From NCBI GenBank assembly GCA_013397845.1, contig VZTG01006027.1, positions 758,278-822,277 on the forward strand: 64,000 bases of DNA, given 5' to 3'. Shown in pieces: positions 25,206 through 36,914 of this stretch; the first letter of the stretch is position 1, and each line of letters begins with the position of its first letter. The stretch is from Melanocharis versteri (lineage: Eukaryota; Chordata; Aves; Passeriformes; Melanocharitidae). The notes beneath the pieces were generated by a model. The model did not search any database and had not been told where the DNA came from. It saw only the letters and a list, made by a program, of their open reading frames with translations. Both the position numbers and the translations under genes were made by a program.

Positions 25206-28200
25206 AAATTGCCCCCAGAAGGATTCAGTTAGCTGAGAGCCTAAATCCCAGTGACTGTTGATGCAATGTGCTCCTCATCCACTTAAGCATTTACGCAAAT
25301 CCCACTTATCAAGTTTACCCTGATTTCTGGTTTCATATTCTGATAACTTTCACTAGATGTCTTTCTTCTACTTTGATATATCCAGGCACATAAAATGTAC
25401 AAGCTGTTTTAAGATGTTTGTTGTGCTCCATTAATGGGACTCAAAATAGGATTTCTGATCATTCCAGAGGCTTCCTTCTGTGGCGGCATGTGCTCGTTTT
25501 CCTAATGGTTATCACTTCTTTATTTTGGCAGAATGTCTGTGACTTACATAGGCAATAACAGGAATTTCTCCTGCTTCAGCTGTACTCGTTTGCAGGGTGT
25601 AGGAGACGGGGAGGATTTTTGCAGCACTCAGCACCACGTGGCCCGCATTGATCGGGTGTATCCTGCTGCTCAGAGACCTGTGGAGATGTGCTGTAATGGC
25701 CTGAGGTGCATCTGCTGAACCTGCTGAAAAGCTGAAGGGCTTTTTCACTTGTTTTGTGCACCAAAGGCTGTTAATGCAACTACACAAATGGGAGCCCTCA
25801 GTTAATTCCTAGTTAAGTATTGACACACCTGTTGACTTGGAGCTTGTTCTGACAGAATTAGGATTTAATCAGTGGAAGTCAATCTTTTCTTTCTACCTGT
25901 CCAAAAAATGAGCTGTTTCCAGTGCTGAACTAAATATGTTAAAATAAAAATTAAACAAGTGATCCATTCTTTTTCACTGCCAGATAGTGGCTTTCACCTG
26001 GTTGCCACTCTGTAAGGAATTAACTTGTATGTGATATTTCTATTTCTGTATTGGATAGGAATCTTGATCTCTAGCATGGTGGTACTTGGTATCTGAGTTG
26101 GGGTTTTTTTTTTATGTTTCCAGACACTGCAGACACATGATTTTAAAATCCCTGCTCCTCGTCCTCCTCAAAAAGTAACCCTGTCTGGGAGGGGAGGAGA
26201 GGCCATATTCTTGCCAGTAGTGCTAGTTGGTGAAGTTGTTGAGTTTGAAGGATTTATGCTACCAAGTTGTGCTACTAGATTATTGGGCAAGAGGATAAAT
26301 TGCTTAGCCATCCTTTCTGTGATTGCTTATCTGTAATGGGGAGAAAATAATTTTTACTTCCTTTTAAAAATGCTTGCAATACACAGAAGAGAAGTAGTAG
26401 GGGACATGCTGATTATTTTATTACCATACAGGAAAATACAACAGTATTTTTTCAACCTAAAGAAGGAAGGGAGGAGATCATTGCTGCAGCAGTCTGGGTC
26501 TTGCAAGATGTAAAGAACCAGCCTTAAGCTGTGGAACCTCATTATCCATAGCCTTGTCTGGATTTGGAAACAGCACTGGCTCATCAGCTCAGAGCTGACT
26601 CAGAGCACAACGAGCTGGTTCAGATGGAGGCCATGAGAGAAGTGGCTCCATCCAAGTCAGTATTTCTGCATCATGCTGGATGAATGTGCCAGATCAGGTG
26701 CCCAGGATGGATGCCAGCATCAGGTTTCAAGGACTTGCTTAGAGGTGCTGAGCACCATTCAGTGATTTAATCCAGCAAGAACCTTGCAGAAGGCTCTGGC
26801 AATTGCCGAGGATGATCTAATGCTGGTATTAATCATCATCTTATGATTGAGAACTAGGTGTGAGTACTGAGGGTGGTTCCATAGTACAAACCCCAAGGAT
26901 CTTGATAGCAAACTTGCTGGGCCAGTTTTTAAGCCTAACCATTTTCTTTTTCTTAATTATATACCCTCTAAAAGTCTTCTAGGGTGAAGAGCTGGTTAGA
27001 AGTATTGAATGTGTAATTTTGTGGTTTTCTGTCTTTGGTAACTGGCTTCTTGGGTAACTTTAAAGAGGAATAGATCCACTTAAGGAAGCTTGAAATAAGG
27101 CTCAGGTATCTACTACTCTGAAATAACCCCACTTGATTATGAACTTAGAGTGTGAAATGTACGTAGAGCTGATTGCAGTGAGCTAGAAAGGCTTGCCAAG
27201 AAAAAAAAAAATTCTGCAATTCAGTGTTAATTCGTCTCTTTTATTCTTCCCAGAAGTGGCATTTGTTTATGTATTGCCCTTAGCTCAGAGACCCAGACCT
27301 TCACCTCTCGTGTGGTCTTCACCTGTATATGCAGGAGCCCTTTGCTTTCCTCACTGACCTCAGGTGGGAAAAGGCAAAGGAGTTGTTAAGGCCTCACTGG
27401 GTGTGAGGGTGGCAGATCTGTGCTTCAGGGGGTTTGGCATCCAAAAGGTTTTCCCTGACAGAAGATGGGAGGGAAATAGCAGCTGCCGGTGGGTTGTGTT
27501 GGCACCTCCGGTGTTGGTGGCTTACATTCTGTTTGCTGAAACTAACTGGAAAACATTCCAAACTCTTAAAATTCTGCCTGCCCAGCAAAATCCATGGGGA
27601 GCGTGGGACTGCTAGGCATGGGAATGATTGCCTCATTTAGCAACAGGTTGTGACTATTCAGTGGCACAGGCTTCAGCAGAGAGGAGGAGCAGGAATGCAG
27701 GCCCGTGGGGATCCCAGCTTGTTCACCTCGGCTGCCTTGGGCTCTGCTACCCTGTGTGCTACCTGGAAGGAAATGGCTGTGGGTGCATCCATCCATGTCA
27801 CAACCCAACCTTCACTCTGCCTCGTAGATGTTCCCTTGGAGCTGCTCATGTGGAAGTGGGACAGTTGGGCTTTGTGTGAATGCGAATGCATGTGCATGTC
27901 TGTCAGGTTTACTCTTGCAGCTTAACCGTAATTCATTACATAAAGCCTGTTTGTCACACATGACTTTAAATATCCACGGGCCAGTCTCATGGGCTGACTC
28001 CAGCGTCGGTTTTAAGTACAGCGAGGAAGGGGCTGCACTTTGCCTCAGATCTGAGCACAGGGATGAATGTGGACTATGATGGGAATCTTGCTCCTGACCC
28101 AGTGCTGTACCTGCCTTCATTGAAGCACCAGAGGTCCAAGTGACTTGTCAAAGGCTGCAGAGCAAGGGAGCAACTCCACTGACATTTGATATCGGGAGCC

Positions 28201-30700
28201 TTCTGCTTCCCAGTCTGCTGCTGATTTACACTTTCATCCTTCAGTACACATAACTGCTGCTTGAATTAAGCTGTGACACATCCTCACTTCAGTGTAAAAT
28301 TATTTCAAGTTAGACCTTGCAAAAGGAATGTCGTTCCTCCGCAAACACCTTGTAGGTTCAGCCCATTCCCACCTGGTTCGTATGCTAGTTCAGCAGCACC
28401 AACTAATAAATTACAATTATTGAGGTATCAATTCATCATGTCTGAGGCATGGTGTTGCCTGTTCCACTGCATTGACCGAGGCCGTTTGCTGGCTGCTAAT
28501 GTACTGCGGTTTTACTCTGTCTTGTCCCGTAATGATGGGATCCCTTGTACCAATTTGAATCCTATTAGATTGCAATTAATTTCTCTCTGCTGCAAACTGA
28601 GGCTGAGTCAAGTGCTGTTCAGTGCAGAGCTTACAGCATGGATATATCACAAGGGTGAAGTGCTAAGAACCCAGCCTGAACAATTTTTTAATCTGTGCTT
28701 CATGTTCCCCAACTTCCCTAATGGCACTAATTAGCAAAGCAAATTCCTTGCTTTGGGAGCACGAGTGTGAGCAAGCGAGGAGCAGAAGGATATAACTGGT
28801 TTGAGAATGAGAATCAAAAAGGGGGGTAGTTGCAGAAAGTTGTTCTTGTGGGGGAGGGATCTCTGCCTTCAGGTACAAGAGGTTTTTATTTCACTGCAGT
28901 GGGACATTCTGCTACAAGACCCGTTGAGCTGGCTTTGTTTCACAGTGAGTCATTTAATGCATGGAAAGTCGTGCTGCAGGATCCACGAGGAGCCTGTTCA
29001 GGCGTTGCTTTGATGTTCTTGGTAGGAGGATGCCTGGGCAAGGTTAGTGCTGTGTTAGGATCGATGTTTCTCTGGCAGTGCAGGTGCATGTGCAGCCTCG
29101 TGGGCACGGTGTCAGTACACAGGTGCACTGAAACTCCTCCCTGAGAGGGAAATCCTCAGGGCCTCGGGAAATCTGCAAGTGGTCTTCCTAAGCTCTGACT
29201 CTGTAAACATCCTGAGAATGCCAACACACAGTACAGTCACCTGGAGGACAGCAAAAGTAAAGTTGCTCCATGGAGGAAAACCGAAAAAAAACCATCTTGG
29301 GACAAGAACCCCCAGCTGTCCTTGCTTGTCAATGCAGTGCTGGAGCTGTGCTTTCAGTAAATGTAATGTAAATGTCAGCATGCAGTCATAAAACAAGTTT
29401 TGTTTCATAGTTCAAGTTCAGATTTTGGAGAAGGAACTTGCTTGCACCATCACAATGCGGTTTCTACTGGATAAATTGATCCTTGGAGGCAAACTAGATT
29501 AATACTAGGAGGAGACTGATTTAGAATTCGTCCTTCTCTGTGGTTTCTATAAACTGAACAATTCTTCTGGGCTCTTTGTTGCTCTAGCAATTTTCTCTCT
29601 GTTGGATGATGACCCTTTCAATAAGTGGTCATCCACATTGAATTTTTCTGACTCAGAGCTTAAAAACCAGGGCTTTTTATTGACTATAGAATTCCCATAC
29701 TGTAGCTTGACCTCGCTGTCGGCTTTCTTTGGAGACTATACAGAGATTTCAGCTAATGCCAAAAGAAGCCATTCACCTTTTAAGCTTTCTTTTCCCTGGC
29801 TCATAATCTACATCTGAGTGAAATATAAAGCATTGCTTATCTCTCATCTGCAAAACTGCAGTAAGCTCTGGGCTACAAGTGTGCTGCCTGACAGCTGTGA
29901 CACTGCTCTGCAGCACCAGGAGCTGTGTCCCTGCCTTTTGGGGTGGGCAGTTGCTCAGACAAAGTGGGCATATTGCTCTAATTTTTCTTTACTTATACAA
30001 CCACTCAGATTGGAAAAGAGCTTTGGGATCAAGTATTGCACATAAGCTTTGTGAATTTACTGTCCTTTATTAACTTATGGGTGCTGTCACATGTGACACT
30101 GAGAGCACACTCGGCTCCCTTCAGGAAAGGGAATGGATTTCTACTCAGTGTGAATCCAAACAAGAACAGGAAATGCTGTTACATATTAATATTTGCAATT
30201 TGTATTAAAATCTCGTGTTGTATTTGTTCTAATTTTTTTGTTGGCCTTTCACTGGGAATTTACGGCTCTCTGGGGGTATCAGCACAGAAAAGATGCTTGA
30301 GGTGGGGTAGGAAGGAGAAGGAATGAAGGGGAGGATGCAAAGAAATTAAGAAAGCTTCTACTATAATTCTAGTATTGTTTGTCAAGTTGAAATGGTTTTA
30401 TCTTTAATTTTGAGGCAGGCACTCTGAATTTCATGTGCTGCTTTTCTCCTTAATTAAAGTAATTTTGTTCTACTGCATATTTATACTGTCTCTTACTACT
30501 GTAAGTAAGTGGCTACAATATTACCTCTAAACAAGGCTTCTTGAAATGATTAAAAGTTGATGTTTATGTGTGCTTGAAGTTTTGGGGTCTTTCCACTGGA
30601 AAGAAATATTTCACCCTAAGTTATACTACATGAAAATCCCCTTAACATAATCGTAGAAGAAAGGTGGTTTCTCAAGTGAGGTGCAAAAGGCGTGTGGGTA
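25206..30700. other. Unique intronic sequence
   Basis: Apart from the MIR-like fragment near 28.1 kb and an 11-A run at 27201-27211, no repeat or exon was recognised. About 28380-28700 is AT/GC-mixed with TAATAAATTACAATTATTG and GCAATTAATTT motifs inside a 153-codon open frame, which I read as a possible conserved non-coding element rather than a gene. Confidence 0.55.
28128..28225 (-). mobile_element. MIR-like SINE fragment
   Basis: Read on the + strand: GAGGTCCAAGTGACTTGTCA, AAGGCTGCAGAGCAAGGGAG, then TCGGGAGCCTTCTGCTTCC. This follows the reverse complement of the MIR core order (GAGG..AAGTGACTTGCCCAAGG.., CAGAGC, GA.CCC, TTCTG.CTCC) with the divergence expected for a copy older than birds. 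No tRNA-like head is evident, so it is a core fragment. Confidence 0.65.
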
Positions 30701-30711
30701 ATCTCTAGATC

Positions 30712-30816
30712 CACATATGACCTTCAGCAGCTTATTTAAGGTACTTTGCTCCCTACTGTTCTATGTCTAAAACCAGGCATAACACCTTCCTCTTACACAT
30801 AGAAGTTGTAGGTTGA
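30712..30816 (+). mobile_element. MIR-like SINE fragment (core and 3' part)
   Basis: Ordered matches to the MIR consensus in sense: TATGACCTTCAGCAGCTTAT (TGTGACCTTGGGCAAGTCAC), CTATGTCTAAAACCAGGCAT (the CTGTAAAATGGGGAT block), ACACCTTCCTC and CATAGAAGTTGTAGG (ACCTACCTCATAGGGTTGTTG). Individual similarity is modest, but the motif order and spacing are preserved over about 100 bases. Confidence 0.6.
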
Positions 30817-30960
30817 CATTTTGTGACCGTTACATATTCCAATATTGCTGGGACTGGGATAGCCTGTAAAGGGAACCACTCTAACCTTCCATGTGCTAGG
30901 TGCAGGAATTTGACTTTCAAAGGCTCCCTTCAGAACACACCTAATATAAAGGTCTGTTTT

Positions 30961-30976
30961 ATATATATATACACAC

Positions 30977-31007
<31 letters not shown>
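30961..31007. repeat. Composite (AT)n/(AC)n/(ATAC)n microsatellite
   Basis: Five AT steps, then ACACAC, three ATAC steps, then about nine AT steps. The mixed structure suggests point mutation of an (AT)n array followed by secondary expansion. It is likely to be length-polymorphic. Confidence 0.95.
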
Positions 31008-34000
31008 AAATCTGCATATCAGATTAAAAAATAATGTAAATGTTCTTGGTGGATGAAGGGTACAGAAGACAGTCTCTGGGCCCTCTCAAAGTGCTATAAA
31101 ACCAAGCTTGGAAAAATGAAGGTTTGTTAGGTTTGTGTGGGGATTTCACGCTGGGCTTTTGCTTTGAATTACTCAGTTAATTAACTCTGGTTAGCAGAGG
31201 AGAGGTGGTGACTTTACAGCTGCACCCGTGGGCTGAATGCAGCCTGCAGGACGCGTAGGCTTTTTTGTCTGTACTCAGAAGATATCTCTGGATGATGGAC
31301 CCCTGATTTACTCCTAAAATAAAAAATATAGGAGGGGTAGGTCCCTCAGCCTGACACGCACTGATTTGTGCTCTCCCTGGTGAGCAGTACTTCTTGGGAA
31401 GGGAAGTGCAGCGTGGCACAGATAAGCACGCTGGGAAGCTCCAGGGAAGCAGAGCAGGGCAGGTCTCCATCCCGGCTCTGGGCTGGAATGCTGTATTTCC
31501 CCACCATGGCTTCCTGTCTGCCCCTCCTCCTGAGAACTGCTTTGCCTTGCAGGCTGCCCCAGGGACTCCAGTGAGTGCTGGAGACTGACTGCGAGCTGGT
31601 TGCAGTCAGAGGAGTTATTTTTACAGTTCACATTGCCGGAGGGTCTGACCCGTGTTCCCCTCTTTGCTCCCCTCGCCGTGCCAGGGGTGTGAAATCCAGA
31701 ACGTTTCCTAACGTGCACTTGGCAGCTTGTGTCTGTATCTCTCCAGCTGGATGGGCAGTGGGGGTTGAGTGCATCGATTGCTGACCCTTTGAAATGTTGG
31801 CTCTTCCAATTGCTTGAATTTTTTATAAATATTAAGTCTCTGCATAAATGATCTTGTACAACTTCTACAAAGCATAAAAGAGGAGAGGTTAAATTGAAAA
31901 TGAGGTATATTGGACTTCAGAGCACAAAGATAAATACGTATTTAAGTTGAAGTTTAAATGAATAGTTCCTCTGGATATGTACTAGTGGGTTCAGAGGGTA
32001 ACTTTTTTTTTAACCTTAATATGTTCCACTCTAGCTGTGCAGATCTAATTAGTGTGAGTAGCACTGACAGGACTGCAGCACTGTCACTGTGCAGCCAAAC
32101 TGGGCAAGGCAGAAGGAAACCAGAGTCAATGTTCTGGACTTTTTCCCCATTTGTCATTAAGTTTCATTCATCTCAGTCCTGGCAGCTTGCTGATGTTTCC
32201 CGTCAGTGGCCTGGCCAGGGAGGATATTCCATATGCTGCATAAACCCAGCATATCAGTGGAAAGGGTAGGCATTCCAAATATACTGCAAGGTAGTAACTC
32301 TTGGATTATTTATCTTTGTTTTGGTTTCTTTTTTTCCTTTTTTCTTTGACTTTTCTTGAGCTTCTGGTTCTTAGGATAAGTGATGCATGAAGACAGAAAG
32401 CGATAGCCAATCTTGTGTTGTGTTCAGTGGTTTTCTGCTGGTGCACCTTCAAGGATGTGACCATCTCCTTTTGTTCCTCCGCCACCTGACATGTCCTATT
32501 TGGCTTCTTACAGAAGTACCAGATTTTGTATAGATCCATCTGTGTTGTTCTCATGGGCCCAGTTTGGAAAACACATTTTCCAGACAGGAAATTTTTCAAG
32601 AATAGTGCTGGATATTTTTACAGTAACACAGACAAACCCCTTGTGAATATCCTCAAAGTGCAGAGGTATTTTCAGATCAGAGATGGATTTTAAAAGTTTA
32701 AAAGACCATTTTATCATGTAAGAATTAGTTGATCATGATTTCTGCATTATTCTAACATCAGTCACAACCGTTTGCAAGTCATCACAATTGTGCGCTCTAA
32801 CAAAAATGAGAGGCCCGTGGCTTTGAGGATTCCTGTGTCTTTGTTTTGTAAGCAGTCATAAATTGTCTTAAAAAGATAAACCAATGGAAGATATGGGTTT
32901 TGATCTAGAGATAAGGAAGTCCTGTATGCTGGTTGTTCAGAGTTATCAAACCTTATGTTGAGAATCATAATATTGTCCACAAAATAGATGATACTTCAAT
33001 ATAAAATATTTAGATCTGTATATTTGCCATATAGGTACGTAACTTTCAAATCCTGCAGTTATGAGGGCTGCTTAAAAGGCTTTATGAAAGGAATAAAATT
33101 TAGATTTTCAGATCCCAAGATTCCCGGGTGTTGAATTCGAGAAAAATCTACTGAATATCAGAAGACTGCCAACTCTCTTGAGTTAATGACTGTGTTCTCC
33201 TGTCACAATGGTTGTGCTTCATTTTGCATTATAATGTTGTCTAACAGCAAGTGGCACTTCTGATTCTTTTGTAATTTCCAAGCAAAATGCTGTTTGCAAA
33301 ATAAACATGCTGAGCATTTCCTAAACCTAATGTCATCAGCAGAAGTGAACTGCATAGCTGGGTCACTTCTTTGCTGGAACAGAGATGGCTGGTTTCTCTT
33401 AATAGTTGCTGCACAGATGTGAGCCCCAAATTGTTTTCTTCCTTCCTTCAGCTTGAGCAGACTGCAGCTGTGCTATGTCAATTTATTGCTGTGCAGTGGA
33501 CAATGAAGCAAAACCTTCCTACTTTGCTGCTTTTCAACAGAGTTGACAGTAAGACAAAGCAGAATTGCTGTGCTGCCATTCTTGGAGCACTGCTCTGGGG
33601 AAATGGCCCGAGGACGGCTGCCACACCACGAGGTTTGAGCACCAGCTCAGGATGGATCTTGTGAAGGGAACTGAGCATTTCTCCTTTGTATCAGCCCTCC
33701 TTGGGGAAGGGAGAGAGGGAAAAACAAGAAAGGTTTTGCTTAACCCCTATTGCTGTGGATCGTTCTATTATTTAATTAAAATAACAATCTAAGTAAGATA
33801 GCAAGAATATATTATGTATTCTAAAATATAATAAATGAGGGAGGTGGTGGGGTGGGCAGTGATGCGGGGACCTGGGATTTCTTCTCTGCATCTTTTAATG
33901 CTAGAACAATTCAGGCCAGAAATTCTTGTGTCTGTTACAGTGAAGCTTATATAGCAGTGGGCCAACTTAATTGGGATGTGATCAGAGTTTTTATTTGGCC

Positions 34001-34124
34001 AATACTGAATTTCTTCCTCGGAGAAGGCCTTCAAAATTTGAGGGTAAATGCCATTAATGGGCATGATTGCTCTCACCTCTTCATATACGCCATGAAGTTT
34101 ATCAGCCTTGTGTTTGTGAAATAC

Positions 34125-34148
34125 TGCCCTGCATTAGAGTGCAGGGCA
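34125..34148. other. Perfect 9-bp inverted repeat
   Basis: TGCCCTGCA, a six-base TTAGAG spacer, then TGCAGGGCA. The stem does not extend outward, so a microRNA precursor is unlikely. Confidence 0.7.
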
Positions 34149-36898
34149 TAACTCTTGGTAATAATCAGCCAGCTACAAAATTTACCTTTTGCCATTGATT
34201 TCTTGGTCTTCTGCAGAAAAGTCATTTAGCAGTGTTGCAGGTGGGAAAGCTGAAGGCAAGGTTTGTGGTGAGGGCTGGATTTGTGCTGGGTAGCCAGCAG
34301 GCAAACAGGGGAGGGTTAGAAGCAGACTCCAGGCCCCCTGTTCTCTGTTACTCTGGGGGACTGCATTTCCTCCCTGCTACTGAGCCTGCATTACGAGTGG
34401 AGATAACTTTCAAGAGCGAAACCACAGGAGAGCAGTCAGCCATGCAGTGGTATTTGAGTTTGTTCCTACACATGGGCGATAACTGCTGGTAGTTAGATAG
34501 CACTGTAGGAAAACTGCGGGTAAACGTTGATTCATGTGTTTAAGGGTATCCGCTCTGCGAGTGGGGGAGGTACTGAAGTTGTCTCTCTGCGTGTGTGTAG
34601 GAGGGATATTAAAGATCCAACTTGTCAGGGTGTAAATTCATGCCAGAATGAAGAAAAGAGAAGGCTCCAAGTGGAGGCTTTTGCTGTATGGTTAAATTCC
34701 CGTGGTGCATCGGGGAGAAGACGAAGGTGATGCAAACCGAGCACTGAGGTTATGTGATGCAGAGGAACTGGAAAGGAAACCACAAACCCCTGCTCTGTGC
34801 AAATGAGAGCAGTAGTGGCAGTGAAGATTCATGTCCTGTGAGAAAGCTGCAGTGGTAGGCAGGGTAGAGGGAGTCCTGTCTGCAGGTCAGGGTGCTGGAC
34901 CTGCTGGGCTGTTGGTAAAATTGAGCTCAAGCACAGGAACTGTCTTAAAAATTTGCATGCAATTGCTGAACTTTCTTGGAGCAGAAGTTGTAGAAAGAAA
35001 AGGGAACTAGGACAAAAAGCTAGTCAGTAGCCCTGAGAGAGTGGTGCTTACATGTGAGGCTTCTGTTATCTTTGTAGAGCACGTCCCACTTGGAAGCAGC
35101 AAATGGCCCGGGCTCTCCTGTACGTGGTGTCTGCCACTGGCACACAAACACTCCATGGTATCTTTTGGTGACTTAATATTTATGGCATGAGCCACAGGCC
35201 ATCCAAGCCAGTCAGACCTAGTCTGGGAGAGCTGAAAATATGACAGCCTGAGTAAGTACCATTTGAGAGTATCAAAGAGCTATAATAATGTGGATAGCAT
35301 TACATTAGAAAACCAGGGTGGGAGGATTACATGAAAGCAAAACACACAGACAGGCCCCAAGGGGAGACCATCCACCGCAAAGGATAATTTCCTACGGGAT
35401 TCAGACCCAAGAGCACATTCCTCTGAGGCTGCTTTAAAGCATCCAGGCAAGACATCTAAAGAGAGAGAAAAAATTCAGAATGCTTTTCTTAAACAACTGT
35501 GTGTAGCTGGAGCAGATGCAGCAGTGCCTGGTCTACAGCTCTATCATTCGTCTGGACTCCTACGTGTTTTCCTCCCTGTGATCTCCTTTTCAACCTAAGA
35601 AGGATGTTTTTGAAATTTCTTTTTTTTTCCCTTCAGGGAGAGAAGAGGGGGAAATATCTTTCATCTGTGTTTTGGTTTTGTTTTTGCTATGTAGGCAGTG
35701 CTGCAGCCAGATCCAGGCTGTTCCCTGGGAATTGTTCTGGCTTCACAGGACAGCACAGTGGTGTTACCGCAGCTTTTCCCACAAAACTGGAAGGGTTTTC
35801 AACGTGTCTTCAGCGCTTAATCCTGGTGGTTGATAACCTAAATTCAATAACTAGTAATTTTTCTTTCCCCCTCCCAAGTTAGATGCTGTTTATAGCCCTT
35901 TCTCCCAGACATCTTTTGGAATAACTGAATCCCACACAGACTTGTGTGCATGCTTGTACATGTAGTGTCTGTATACGTTGCCACAAAGGATTATATACAG
36001 CCTTGGACAGGGCAGGTTTAGACTTTTTGTAAAGCTGTTGCAGTGCTTTGCCCTTTAGTGTTTGTGTGAAGGGCCAACAGGGGAATGCTGGCTGTATTTC
36101 TCTTTTTTTTTCCCCCTCTAGTCCGTGATGGGAACACAGCAGGACCATGAGGTGCTGCTATTCCAGCCCCAGTGCCCTGGCAGGAGGGTTGGGATGTGTG
36201 GGGCAGCAGGATCTGCCCGTGGGCTCCTGTGCAGAGAAAAGCTGTAGTGCAGTTTGTCATTTCAGCTTCAGGCCGCTGGGAACAGAGAGACTTTTATTAT
36301 GGGGAATGTGCTGGGGAAGGAGCAACAGCATTAAAAAAAAACCCAAAACAGTCCAGTTCCTCTGTGTGACAGTAAAATATTCAGAGAAATATGTGCTCTT
36401 TATGCTGTAGGCATCCTGAAACAAGGCATTGGCACCTCTATAATACAGAAACTGAAGCAAGATGTTTGGAAAAGACAGATAGACAGCTGGTTTGTGCCCA
36501 ACTTGTGGTTGTACGTAATCCATCACTGCCAGGCCTGAAAACAAGCAGGAGCTCACAGGCACTGACTTCCTGGCGCTGTGTCTATTCAGCAAAAGCTCAG
36601 TGGTAGCACAAAGCTTTTCGGGGCTGTGGAGAGATGCAAACAATCCCTTCATTCTCCCTTTGCTGGGGAAGCTGCTGGAAGGTGGAAGCAGCTGAAGGCT
36701 TTGGGCTGCTGCAGTCCTGGAGGAGCTGGGAGTCAGATGTATTTTTCCTTATGATGAATCTGCACCACTGGCCAGCTGGTGGGATGAGCCGTGTTTCCAG
36801 GGAAAAGGAGAATGAAGCAGAAGGATTGGGCTTGGGGCAGAAGGTTGTGTTAGAAAGTTTCCTAAAAACTCTTTTACTGTCCTTGCACAAAATCTGTT

Positions 36899-36914
36899 GT
36901 TATTATTATTATTA
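36899..36914. repeat. Short (TTA)n microsatellite
   Basis: About five TTA/ATT steps, preceded by TGTTGT. It is short but clean. Confidence 0.8.

Noticed and set aside
25507..25718. Exon starting after TTTATTTTGGCAG with MSVTYIGNNRNF frame
   Set aside because: Acceptor is moderate, no good donor follows, and phase 0 hits a stop within nine codons.
36391..36530. Possible MIR fragment around ACAGAAACTGAAGCAAG
   Set aside because: Only a short match, and the following conserved core is absent.
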